Below are positions 34,930 through 42,581 of a DNA stretch of 64,000 nucleotides, one piece after another. The notes under the pieces are model-generated. The model saw nothing but the letters and a program-made list of their open reading frames with translations. It did no database searches and was not told the DNA's origin. The translations under genes were made by a program, and so were the position numbers. This DNA is from Anaerolineales bacterium UBA2200. Lineage in GTDB: Bacteria > Chloroflexota > Anaerolineae > UBA2200. The stretch lies in NCBI GenBank assembly GCA_002327925.1, contig DCVA01000040.1, positions 62,001 through 126,000 on the forward strand, written 5' to 3'. Within the stretch, counting starts at the first letter, position 1. Each line of letters begins with the position of its first letter.

Positions 34930-35019
34930 CCCTCGAGTAACGTGCGTCGGCAACGTATCTGAACTGGCCACTCTGCGTCAAGAGAAGTAGGAGTGCATTC
35001 CGCTCTCGAAGGAGGGGCT

Positions 35020-36879
35020 ATGACCCGCAAACCGGCCCGTTCCGCTTTGTTCTGCAGCTTGTTGCTGTGCCTCCTGTTCGCCCTCTGCCTGGTCTGCTCA
35101 CCGGGTCTGCCCACACTGGCCCTGCCACGGTCCGGCCTGCCCGGGGCGCAGGACATCTCCCCCGCCCCTACCGTTGGCGATCCAGAGGTGCAGCCGCCTT
35201 CGCTAGCGAACCTCGGCCCCTGGCCTACGCTGACGCCACAGCCCCTGCCCTGCGACGGAACCCCGGTACCGGGCGCCGAGTTGATGGTTCTCCAGCAGGG
35301 TTTCGACGGTTACTACGGCACAGAAGACACGACCCTGCGCGCTGACTTTCCTGAGCTCAACTTCTCCTCCACCTGGTATCTGCACCTCGGCTACAAGGCC
35401 AAGGACAGCGCTGTCATCAAGTTCGACCTGTCGCCTATCCCGCCCGGGTCCAAGATCATCTGCGCAGCCCTTAACCTCTTTGCCGAGCGCTACAGTGGCG
35501 AGGACGATTTCCACATCGACGTTTCGATGTTCTACGTCAAGCGGCCCTGGTTGAGCACCGAGGCCACGTGGTGGTGGTGGGCAGGTTTGAGCCCCTGGAC
35601 GCAGGGCGGCTGCAATGGTCTGGCGGACCGTTCCCAGACCCCTCTGGCCGTGGTTCCCATCGAGCCGATTTATCACTGGTACGAGTTCCCGATGACGGAC
35701 CTTGTTCGAGACTGGTACACCGGGTCATTGCCCAACTATGGAGTCTCCCTGCACGCGCTGAGTCAGAGCGTGACCGACACCCAGACCGTATGGTTCGATT
35801 CGGCCGATGATGTCAACTTTGACGGCTCGCTCGAGCATCGCCCCAAACTGGTGATTCTCCTCGTGCCGCCGCCGACACCGACCCCCACTGCGACTCCGAC
35901 GAGCACGGATACGCCCACAGCGACACCAACGGCCACGAACACGCCTACGGCTACGGCCACGGCAACGCCTACGGACACGGCAACGCCGACGCCAACGGCC
36001 ACTCCGACGTCGACAGACACCCCCACAGCCACACCGACGGACACGGCCACGCCTACAGCGACTCCCACATCAACGTCTACGCCCACGTCGACGCCGACAG
36101 ACACGGCGACTGCGACTGCAACTGCCACCCACACGCCAACTGCGACGGCGACCAGCACTCCAACAAGGACACCTACCGCCACGGCTACGCCCACGCCTCA
36201 GGACCTCTACATCCCGCTGATCCTTCGCTACCGCAGCGAGCGCTGTCTGACCTGGGGCTACACTTTTGACGAAGAGTTCCTGGATCCTGCTCTGACCGGC
36301 TGGACCGTTAGTCTCGCCGGAGGCCAGCAGTTGGTAAGCAGCAGCATCATCCACCAGTGGGTGGTGGGCAACTATGACCGCTTCCCAATGGTATGGCGAA
36401 ACGACCTCTTCGAAGGTGCAGGCGACGATTTTGCCCTTGAGGCACGGTTCCGCTACACGGACCTCAGCGCCTACGGCACGACCATCGCGCTCAACTCTTC
36501 GGCCTTTGACGGCACACGCGTGCCCGCATCCACGGATCTCCCCGCCGGCATTGAAGATATGCTGAACATCCACCACGTCGTTGACCCGGCCGGCGGCATC
36601 TACCGATTTGACATCCAGATGTTCAGGAACCAGGTCGGCAAGGTCGTATGGACTGGCGTTCCCGGCGACACCACCTGGCATACGCTTCGCATAACCCTGG
36701 AACATGGTGACCTCTACACAATGTATGTCGATGATATCCTGGTTGGCAGCACCATTTCCACGATTCGTCCATCCAGCATCTACATCGGCAACCCCACCAT
36801 CCAGCCATTCTGGGGTGCCTGGACGAACCTGTACGTCGACTACATTCGCATCTCCAGGTGCCAGCTCTGGGGCTGGTAA
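35020..36879 (+). CDS. Secreted DNRLRE-domain protein with Pro/Thr linker and C-terminal lectin-like domain
   Basis: 619 residues from the ATG at 35020 (AAGGAGG 6 bases upstream). A signal peptide of about 35 residues is followed by a DNRLRE-type beta domain (about 85-280; GTEDTTLRAD, then SAVIKFDLSPIPPGS). A 110-residue Pro/Thr/Ala linker follows (about 285-393). Directly after it, LYIPLILRYRS leads into a roughly 215-residue domain (TFDEEFLDPALTGWTVSL) that looks like a concanavalin/LamG-type sheet. It is probably a surface carbohydrate-binding or structural protein. The linker is a likely O-glycosylation target for the surrounding glycosyltransferases (inference). Confidence 0.82.
   Translation: MTRKPARSALFCSLLLCLLFALCLVCSPGLPTLALPRSGLPGAQDISPAPTVGDPEVQPPSLANLGPWPTLTPQPLPCDGTPVPGAELMVLQQGFDGYYGTEDTTLRADFPELNFSSTWYLHLGYKAKDSAVIKFDLSPIPPGSKIICAALNLFAERYSGEDDFHIDVSMFYVKRPWLSTEATWWWWAGLSPWTQGGCNGLADRSQTPLAVVPIEPIYHWYEFPMTDLVRDWYTGSLPNYGVSLHALSQSVTDTQTVWFDSADDVNFDGSLEHRPKLVILLVPPPTPTPTATPTSTDTPTATPTATNTPTATATATPTDTATPTPTATPTSTDTPTATPTDTATPTATPTSTSTPTSTPTDTATATATATHTPTATATSTPTRTPTATATPTPQDLYIPLILRYRSERCLTWGYTFDEEFLDPALTGWTVSLAGGQQLVSSSIIHQWVVGNYDRFPMVWRNDLFEGAGDDFALEARFRYTDLSAYGTTIALNSSAFDGTRVPASTDLPAGIEDMLNIHHVVDPAGGIYRFDIQMFRNQVGKVVWTGVPGDTTWHTLRITLEHGDLYTMYVDDILVGSTISTIRPSSIYIGNPTIQPFWGAWTNLYVDYIRISRCQLWGW
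35873..36198 (+). repeat. Low-complexity Pro/Thr-coding repeat
   Basis: A degenerate tandem run of ACN-CCN-ACN-GCN codons encoding the linker of the DNRLRE protein. The opposite strand reads as long Val/Gly open frames that are only shadows. Unit length and spelling vary, so this is not a CRISPR array. Confidence 0.85.
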
Positions 36880-36892
36880 CTCCCGAAAGATG

Positions 36893-36932
36893 CCGTGCGC
36901 GCTGTCGCTGAACGGCGCGCACGGTTTTCTTT
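36893..36932 (+). terminator. Rho-independent terminator after the DNRLRE protein gene
   Basis: A perfect 10-bp stem (36893-36902 CCGTGCGCGC with 36915-36924 GCGCGCACGG), a 12-base loop and a TTTTCTTT tract, 13 bp after the stop codon. This is the clearest terminator in the window. It separates the secreted protein gene from the following glycosyltransferase gene. Confidence 0.88.
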
Positions 36933-36969
36933 GCTCCGCCGGTATTTTCGCCTCAAGGCCGAATGCGAG

Positions 36970-36975
36970 TACAAT
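36970..36975 (+). promoter_or_regulatory. -10 box directly before the glycosyltransferase start (possible leaderless mRNA)
   Basis: TACAAT ends 7 bp before the ATG at 36983, which puts the expected transcription start on or next to the A of the ATG. No good -35 is visible at 16-18 bp. No Shine-Dalgarno sequence lies in the gap. Confidence 0.45.
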
Positions 36976-36982
36976 CCCCACC

Positions 36983-38002
36983 ATGTGCGACGAGTCTTCT
37001 ATAGCTCAGTGGCCAGAGCCACCGGCCGCCGGCCTTGCTGTGGTTCTGGTCACCCCCGACCGCTGGGACACCATCCGGCAGACTGCTGGGCTTGTGCAGG
37101 CTCAAACGGTGCGCTCCGGCATCGAGCTGGTGATCGTGGCCCCCTCGGCGGAGGTCATCGATCTCCGGGCGCCCGAGCTGGCGGGCTTTCACAGCATCCG
37201 CGTGGTCGCCGCCGGGCCGATCCGCTCAGTGGCTCAGGCAAACGCTCGCGGCGCCCTGGCCGCGACAGCGCCTGTGGTGGCCTTCATCGAAGACCATGCC
37301 TTCCCGGACCCGGACTGGGCCGCAGCGCTGATCCGGGCCCATGAGGGCCCCTGGGCGGCTGTCTCCCCTGTGGCCCGGAACGCTGCCCCGGACAGCGTCG
37401 TCGCCTGGGCAGATCACCTTGTCTCGTACGGCCCCTGGATGGACCCTTCGCCTTCCGGCCCGCGTGATTCCCTGTGCTGGCACAACGTTTCCTACAAGCG
37501 AGAGTTACTTTTCGCCCTGGGCGATGAGCTCGAGGCGCAGCTCTCCGCCGAGACCAACCTGCACAACCGCCTGACGGCCGAAGGCCGCCAACTCTATCTG
37601 GCCGGGGACGCGCGCATCGCCCATCTGGGCTTTGTCTCGTTTCGGGGAGCGATGGATGAGTCTCTGTACAATGGCATCACTTTCGCCTCCGGACGTGTGG
37701 TCGGCTGGCCTTCTTGGCGGCGCGCACTGTACACTGTGGGTGCACCCCTGATTCCCTCCCTTCGCCTGGCACGCCTCGTGAGGCAGCTCCGCGCCAACCC
37801 CGGCCAACGGAACGGAGTCCCTATCGCGGCCTGGTCTGTGGTCGTGCTGATCCTTTTCGCCGGCGCCTTGGGAGAGCTGCTTGGCTACTCTGGTCGTGCT
37901 GGCGATATCGACGCAAAGGCGGCTCGCTACGAGTTCCGTCGCCGCCGGGCCAGCCGGGTGGTCGCGGGCGAAGGCGGTTCTGCGGCAGGAGGCCAGGCGT
38001 GA
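36983..38002 (+). CDS. Glycosyltransferase family 2-like protein
   Basis: 339 residues from the ATG at 36983, which lies just after a terminator and a TACAAT box. The GT-A-like core reads LAVVLVTPDRWDTIRQT, ELVIVAPSAE, AQANARGALAATAPVVAFIEDHAFPDPDW (metal-site equivalent EDH, about 94-96) and LCWHNVSYKRELL. The usual DxD is replaced by ED-H, so activity may differ from the neighbouring family 2 enzymes. One C-terminal hydrophobic helix is at about 276-297. The radical SAM gene starts within its stop codon (GTGA). Confidence 0.75.
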   Translation: MCDESSIAQWPEPPAAGLAVVLVTPDRWDTIRQTAGLVQAQTVRSGIELVIVAPSAEVIDLRAPELAGFHSIRVVAAGPIRSVAQANARGALAATAPVVAFIEDHAFPDPDWAAALIRAHEGPWAAVSPVARNAAPDSVVAWADHLVSYGPWMDPSPSGPRDSLCWHNVSYKRELLFALGDELEAQLSAETNLHNRLTAEGRQLYLAGDARIAHLGFVSFRGAMDESLYNGITFASGRVVGWPSWRRALYTVGAPLIPSLRLARLVRQLRANPGQRNGVPIAAWSVVVLILFAGALGELLGYSGRAGDIDAKAARYEFRRRRASRVVAGEGGSAAGGQA

Positions 38003-39189
38003 AGATCAGCGAACGGCTGCGCGGTCTGGTGCGCTCTCCCTGGCTGACCTACCAGGTCCTGCTTCGAGGCCGCTACGACTTTACCTACGACCTCATGCCA
38101 GTGCACGTCCACCAGATGGGGGCGGCAAAGCGGCGCAATCTGGCCAAGGCGGGGACTCTCCTGCTGCATCGCCAACTGCACCCGCGCAACTGGCCTCTGC
38201 ACATGCAGTTCGAGCTAACCAACCACTGCGACCTCCACTGCCCGGTCTGCCCAACGGGATCCGGGAAGCTGTCCCGGCGGCCGCAGGCGATGGACGTGGA
38301 GCTCTTCGAGCGCGTATGGCGAGAGGTGGGCCCCAACCTGCTGACCGCATCGCTGTGGGGCTGGGGTGAGCCTCTACTGCATCCGAGGATCGCCGACATT
38401 TTGGGCATCGCCAGCACCCAGCCCGTGGCCACCCTGGTGTCAACCAATGGGCAGTCACTATCGCGCGAGACCGTTCGGCAGGCGCTGATCGACCACCCTC
38501 CGACCTACCTGATCGTGTGCCTGGATGGGCTTACCGACGCCACAAACCAGGTCTACCGCCGCGGAGCCAGTCTTCAACCCGCGATTGAGGGGGTCAGCCG
38601 TCTGGCCGCGCAGAAGCGCGAGCGTCACCAGCGCTACCCGATCCTGCACATGCGCTACATCGTGATGAAGCACAACGAGCATGAGCTCGCCCACGCCGAG
38701 GAATTCGCTCGCGATCACGACTTTGACCTGCTCACGATTCGCACTCTGCTGATCACCGACGCCTCTCCCGGCGACCATCAGGAGCTGCTCCCTTCCGAAA
38801 CGCAGTGGCGTGCCTACGACTATCAGGGTACAGAGCGCGTTCGCCGCCGCGACTATGTCTGCCAGCAGCCCTTCTGGTTCCCCACCCTGTTCAGCGACGG
38901 AACGTTGATGCCCTGCGACCAGGATAGCGACGCTCGCCTGCCATTTGGAGTGGTCACGCCGGAGCGTTCGTTTGCCGAACTCTGGTTCGGCTCATCCGCG
39001 GCCGCAGTACGGCGCGTGATCCGCGATTCCCCTGACACTCTGCTCACCTGCCGGCATTGTCCCTTCGCCGACCAGCCGGCCGAGGCAGGCAGCGTCCGGG
39101 CATATCACCTGCGTGGCCCTGTCGTGGCGGAGGTTGGCGTCCCCGGAACGGCGGGGTGGAGTGAACGTCCGTCTGCGAGCTGCGGATGA
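37999..39189 (+). CDS. Radical SAM protein with C-terminal SPASM-like Cys cluster
   Basis: 396 residues from a GTG overlapping the upstream stop. The iron-sulfur motif NHCDLHCPVCP places Cys77, Cys81 and Cys84 for the cluster that cleaves SAM. WGWGEPLLHPRI is the GGE-type SAM-binding block. Near the C-terminus Cys residues in YVCQQPFW, LMPCDQDSD and LTCRHCPF look like a SPASM-type auxiliary cluster. Relatives modify peptides, sugars or amino sugars. Its coupling to glycosyltransferases on both sides suggests a sugar- or carrier-modifying role, but the substrate is open. Confidence 0.85.
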   Translation: MKISERLRGLVRSPWLTYQVLLRGRYDFTYDLMPVHVHQMGAAKRRNLAKAGTLLLHRQLHPRNWPLHMQFELTNHCDLHCPVCPTGSGKLSRRPQAMDVELFERVWREVGPNLLTASLWGWGEPLLHPRIADILGIASTQPVATLVSTNGQSLSRETVRQALIDHPPTYLIVCLDGLTDATNQVYRRGASLQPAIEGVSRLAAQKRERHQRYPILHMRYIVMKHNEHELAHAEEFARDHDFDLLTIRTLLITDASPGDHQELLPSETQWRAYDYQGTERVRRRDYVCQQPFWFPTLFSDGTLMPCDQDSDARLPFGVVTPERSFAELWFGSSAAAVRRVIRDSPDTLLTCRHCPFADQPAEAGSVRAYHLRGPVVAEVGVPGTAGWSERPSASCG

Positions 39190-40115
39190 CGGCCGACTTA
39201 CCGGACATTACCCTGATCATCCCGACTCGCCAGCGGCCAGAACAGCTTGCGGGCTGCCTGGCAAGTCTGCGCTCCCTGGACTACCCGCGCGAGCACCTGC
39301 AGGTCATCGTGGTGGATGATGGAAGCGACCCGCCGGTCAAGTCCGTGGTCATGCCGTACCAGGGGCACTTGCCCCTGGAGCTTGTGGTTCAAAGCGGGGC
39401 TGGGCCTGCGGCTGCTCGCAACCGCGGTGCAGAGGCCGCCCGCGGCGAGTTTCTGGCCTTCACGGACGATGATTGTCGGCCGGCAGCGGACTGGCTTCTG
39501 CGCCTGGCAGAGCGACTAATGCGCTCACCCGAGCGAGCGGTGGGCGGCCTGACGCTGAACGCCCTGCCGGAGAACATCTATTCTTCCGCCAGCCAGATGC
39601 TGATCGACCACCTTTACGCCTATTACAACCGCGACCCGGAAAATGCCACTTTCCTGACCAGCAGTAATCTTGCCCTGTCGAGAAGCCTGTTTCGGCAGGT
39701 GGGGGGTCTTAACCCGAACTACCTCCGTGCCGCGGGCGAGGATCGCGAACTGTGCGATCGCTGGCTCCAGCGCGGGTGGAAGATGACCTTTGCATCTGAA
39801 GCCGTGGTCTACCATCGGCATTCGCTGACCCTGGGGAGCTTCTGGCGGCAGCACTGGACCTACGGGCGGGGCGCCTGGCATTACCGGCTGGACCGCGCCG
39901 CCCGCGAGCGAGGACCGGTGCGCGTGGAGCCGCCGCGCTTCTACACCCGGCTGCTAGCGCGACCTTTCACGACGCATCAACCTCCAGGCAGGTGCGTCGC
40001 CCTCGTCACGTTACTGACCTTGACCCAGGTCGCTAACGCCGCGGGGTTCTTGTTCGAGGCGCTGCTTGGCGGCAGCCGGCGTCGTTCTGAGGCCGAACAG
40101 CATCCGGAGACGTAG
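39186..40115 (+). CDS. Glycosyltransferase family 2
   Basis: 309 residues; ATGA overlap with the radical SAM gene. Motifs: ITLIIPTRQRPEQLAGCL, VIVVDDGSDPP, GAGPAAARNRGAEAARGEFLAF and the metal-binding FTDDDCRPA (about 91-99). GEDRELCDRWLQRGW follows at about 184. A weak C-terminal hydrophobic helix is at about 275-292. It ends the plus-strand glycan locus. Its last 83 bp overlap the convergent DUF6504-like gene, an unusually long convergent overlap. Confidence 0.9.
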   Translation: MTADLPDITLIIPTRQRPEQLAGCLASLRSLDYPREHLQVIVVDDGSDPPVKSVVMPYQGHLPLELVVQSGAGPAAARNRGAEAARGEFLAFTDDDCRPAADWLLRLAERLMRSPERAVGGLTLNALPENIYSSASQMLIDHLYAYYNRDPENATFLTSSNLALSRSLFRQVGGLNPNYLRAAGEDRELCDRWLQRGWKMTFASEAVVYHRHSLTLGSFWRQHWTYGRGAWHYRLDRAARERGPVRVEPPRFYTRLLARPFTTHQPPGRCVALVTLLTLTQVANAAGFLFEALLGGSRRRSEAEQHPET

Positions 40116-40500
40116 CGTCCACCCGGCTCCATTCGCGATACAGGAACCACCCACCCTTGCGGTCGCCGGCACTGGGAGATCGGTCGTAATAGAGGTCGAA
40201 CACGCGGCCATCCGTTGTGCGCACGCGAAAGCAGCTGCGCCCCACGCCCCATGACCCTCGACGCGATGCCGCGCGCAGGTGCGCCGGGCGCATGTTCTCG
40301 GCCATTTTGTTATGCCGCTCATAGCTGTGCCACTCGCTTACCAACTCCGTCACGGAGAAGGCCCGGTCTCGCCAAACAAACCGGTTCGGGCAGTGCGGGT
40401 CCTTCTCCAGCAGCGGCGCCTCGTCGAACTCGACGGTGATCGGCTCAGCGATGAAGTGAGACGCTGCCAGGGGAGTTGCTTCAGGAGTCGAATCGCTCAT
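40033..40500 (-). CDS. DUF6504-like protein
   Basis: 155 residues. The core FIAEPITVEFDEAPLLEKDPHCP, FVWRDRAFSV and the basic WSRVDA region resemble DUF6504 proteins, small proteins of unknown role seen near DNA-repair genes in other bacteria (recalled, not searched). FRVRTTDGRVFDLYYDR is probably the conserved beta core. The last 28 residues overlap the convergent glycosyltransferase gene and look unconserved. The start overlaps the upstream glycosyltransferase stop as ATGA. Confidence 0.65.
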   Translation of the reverse strand: MSDSTPEATPLAASHFIAEPITVEFDEAPLLEKDPHCPNRFVWRDRAFSVTELVSEWHSYERHNKMAENMRPAHLRAASRRGSWGVGRSCFRVRTTDGRVFDLYYDRSPSAGDRKGGWFLYREWSRVDATSPDAVRPQNDAGCRQAAPRTRTPRR

Positions 40501-41408
40501 GGCTTCTTCCCCTCCACCCTGCTCCGCTCAGCGCCCAGCCCGGCCCCCCGCCGCCACTGGCGGTAGAGCAGCTCATTCAGAGGCCAGCGCTGGCGCCCGT
40601 ACAGGTCGCATGCCCAGATGGCCAGAGTACGCGGCAACCCTTTGAGGCCGAGCGCGCTTCTCTCAGCCAGGATATCCCGGTTGGACAGGACAACCGCCGC
40701 CTCAGACAGCAGCTGTTCCCGAAGCCTGTTCGGGTTCTCGCACATCGCCCGGGCGTAAGGCGTCTGTGCTGGTTCGCCTGGAGCGGCGTAGGCCCGCCAC
40801 GTTTCGGCAGGGAATTTGACCGTCGTGAGCTTGTTGTGGAAGGCCAGTCGCGCTCCGCTGTCCTTCACTCGCTGCAGGAACTGGGCGTCGTCACCCAGGC
40901 GTACCCGAACATCGAACGGTCCGATTCTGTCAATCAGATCCCGGCGATGCAGCCAGTTGCTCGGGGAGAGGGGGCGAGTCCAGCGAAGCGGCTCCTCGCG
41001 TATCGTGAAGGAGCTCGTCACACCGTTGGGCCCAGTGCAGACGGCCAGAGAGTAGCCGAAGTCGGCCTGCGTCGCTTCGAGTGTGTCCACCAGTCCGGAC
41101 AGGTGGTCGGGGAACCACAGGTCATCGTGACCGAGGTAGGCAACATAGCGGCCGCGCGCGACCTTCAGGGCCTCGTTGCGTGGACGGGCCGGCCCGCCCG
41201 AGTTGGTCTCCAGATTCGTCCACCTCACTCGAGGGTCGCTGACGGCGGAAACGACTTCTGCGCTGTCGTCCGTGCAGGCGTCTCCCACCACCCAGACCTC
41301 GAGCTCCTGCAGATCCTGTCGCAGAGCGCTCTCCAGGGCCAGGCGCAGCGCCGCGCTCGAGTTGTAGGTAGCGATGATCACTGTCACGAGCGGCATGGTC
41401 TCACTCAT
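40497..41408 (-). CDS. Glycosyltransferase family 2
   Basis: About 303 residues from the ATG at 41406-41408; a TTG three codons upstream (41417), with AAAGG before it, is an alternative start. Motifs: LVTVIIATYNSSAALRLAL, EVWVVGDACTDDS, GGPARPRNEALKVARGRYVAYLGHDDLWFP and FDVRVRLGDDAQFLQRV. The DxD equivalent is GHDD. It lies on the strand opposite the main glycan locus, between a radical SAM gene and a DUF6504-like gene. Confidence 0.88.
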   Translation of the reverse strand: MSETMPLVTVIIATYNSSAALRLALESALRQDLQELEVWVVGDACTDDSAEVVSAVSDPRVRWTNLETNSGGPARPRNEALKVARGRYVAYLGHDDLWFPDHLSGLVDTLEATQADFGYSLAVCTGPNGVTSSFTIREEPLRWTRPLSPSNWLHRRDLIDRIGPFDVRVRLGDDAQFLQRVKDSGARLAFHNKLTTVKFPAETWRAYAAPGEPAQTPYARAMCENPNRLREQLLSEAAVVLSNRDILAERSALGLKGLPRTLAIWACDLYGRQRWPLNELLYRQWRRGAGLGAERSRVEGKKP

Positions 41409-41439
41409 TGCCCACAACCGACCTTTCTACCGCTACTGC

Positions 41440-42549
41440 CTACAGGAGGTGCGGGTACAGGAAGGCGTTCGGCTCCGCCGCCCAGGCCAGCTCGTCGAAC
41501 CTAGTTCGTCCGTCGATCAGGCCCTGCACAAGACCGCTGTATAGCACTCCCCTGTGGCGGCTGCCGATCGGCGGGTAGCCGGCGCTCTCTGTCGCCTGAA
41601 TGCGAGAAAGACGGCCCTCTTCCCACAGGAAGGCGGGACGCCATCGTGCCCCCGGATCGGATATTGCGTAGCGCTGCTGGTACTTGACCTCCGCGCCCAG
41701 GTAGTTGACTCCGTTGGCACCAATAACCAGAAGGAAATGCGCCGCGTGGTATCCGCGAAACTCAACCGACCGGTCGACGTAGCGGTCGGCATAGGTCAGT
41801 GCCCGGAACCCGTCCTTGTACCCCGGTCGCAGCGCCTCTATCGCATCCATCACGCCATTCTGGCTCACGCGCGAAGGGGCACCGACGTCCCAGTTGACAC
41901 AGGTCGGGTGAAAGTAGATCCAGTGTGCCCCTGCGGCCTCCGCTTCTGCAGCGAGCCTCTCCAGCCCAGTTGCATTCTGCTCCGTAGTCAGAGCACTCAC
42001 ACCAATCTGCAGGGCGCTGCGCTCCCGCTCTATCTGCCGACGGAGTCGCTCGACGCTCTGCAATGCGGAGCGCGCACCCTCGCTCGATGCTGCCGTCCAA
42101 TCGTACAGGGAGACGCGCACCGTGGAGACGTGGCGCAGCAGCGCTTCCATCACGCTGGGCCGCTCCAGCAGGGAGCCGTTTGTGACCACCCCGACGTCGC
42201 TGAATCCCCTCTCCCGGGCGAGCCTGACCGTCTGGCCAAAGGTCGTCGCCATGGTCGGCTCCCCACCGCTCAAGAGGAGGCCGTGAGTGTGCCCTTCCAG
42301 CAGACCCAGCAGGCGGTCGACAAAGTCCAGATCGAGGGCGTAAGAAGCGAGGCTCCCGGTACTGGGGCAGAGTCTACACCGTCTGGTGCACGCGCCTGTG
42401 AGATCGAGCTCGAGGCTGGGCGGGTAGACTGGAGAGCCGCTCAGGTAGTCCGCCAGCGTCTCTCTGTGATGGGCGATTTTGAATGTGGATGCGATTTCGG
42501 GCAAGGCTCGCGTCACCTCGCTAATGGGATGCGGGTCCGTGTGTTGCAT
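41440..42549 (-). CDS. Radical SAM protein
   Basis: 369 residues from the ATG at 42547-42549; the open frame runs to 42651 but would overlap the upstream gene. DLTGACTRRCRLCPS gives Cys54, Cys58 and Cys61 for the iron-sulfur cluster, and LLLSGGEPTMA is the SAM-binding GGE motif. The barrel continues with GVVTNGSLLERP and VRVSLYDW. The C-terminal half lacks a clear SPASM Cys set. It lies 32 bp after a secreted Pro/Thr-linker protein gene and 31 bp before a glycosyltransferase gene. No Shine-Dalgarno sequence is obvious. Confidence 0.85.
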   Translation of the reverse strand: MQHTDPHPISEVTRALPEIASTFKIAHHRETLADYLSGSPVYPPSLELDLTGACTRRCRLCPSTGSLASYALDLDFVDRLLGLLEGHTHGLLLSGGEPTMATTFGQTVRLARERGFSDVGVVTNGSLLERPSVMEALLRHVSTVRVSLYDWTAASSEGARSALQSVERLRRQIERERSALQIGVSALTTEQNATGLERLAAEAEAAGAHWIYFHPTCVNWDVGAPSRVSQNGVMDAIEALRPGYKDGFRALTYADRYVDRSVEFRGYHAAHFLLVIGANGVNYLGAEVKYQQRYAISDPGARWRPAFLWEEGRLSRIQATESAGYPPIGSRHRGVLYSGLVQGLIDGRTRFDELAWAAEPNAFLYPHLL

Positions 42550-42581
42550 GGACAGCGATGTTCGCGGGTCTGGGGCGGCCG

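Noticed and set aside
35763..36194. A minus-strand open frame of Val/Gly repeats.
   Set aside because: It is antisense to the Pro/Thr linker of the DNRLRE protein and has no independent support.
35873..36198. Short-period repeats that could be taken for a CRISPR array or satellite.
   Set aside because: The units are codon-based and degenerate with no spacers, and they keep the reading frame of the secreted protein.
36999..37020. A tRNA-like D-arm (TAGCTCAGTGG...AGAGC) just after the TACAAT box.
   Set aside because: There is no matching anticodon arm, T arm (GTTCRA) or acceptor partner downstream, and the bases lie in a well-supported glycosyltransferase reading frame.
15903..40115. The possibility that the locus is a complete exosortase (EpsH/XrtA) glycan system.
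   Set aside because: The hydrolases, deacetylase and acyl-ligase resemble parts of such systems, but I find no exosortase, PEP-CTERM protein or the typical chain-length and tyrosine-kinase genes in the window.
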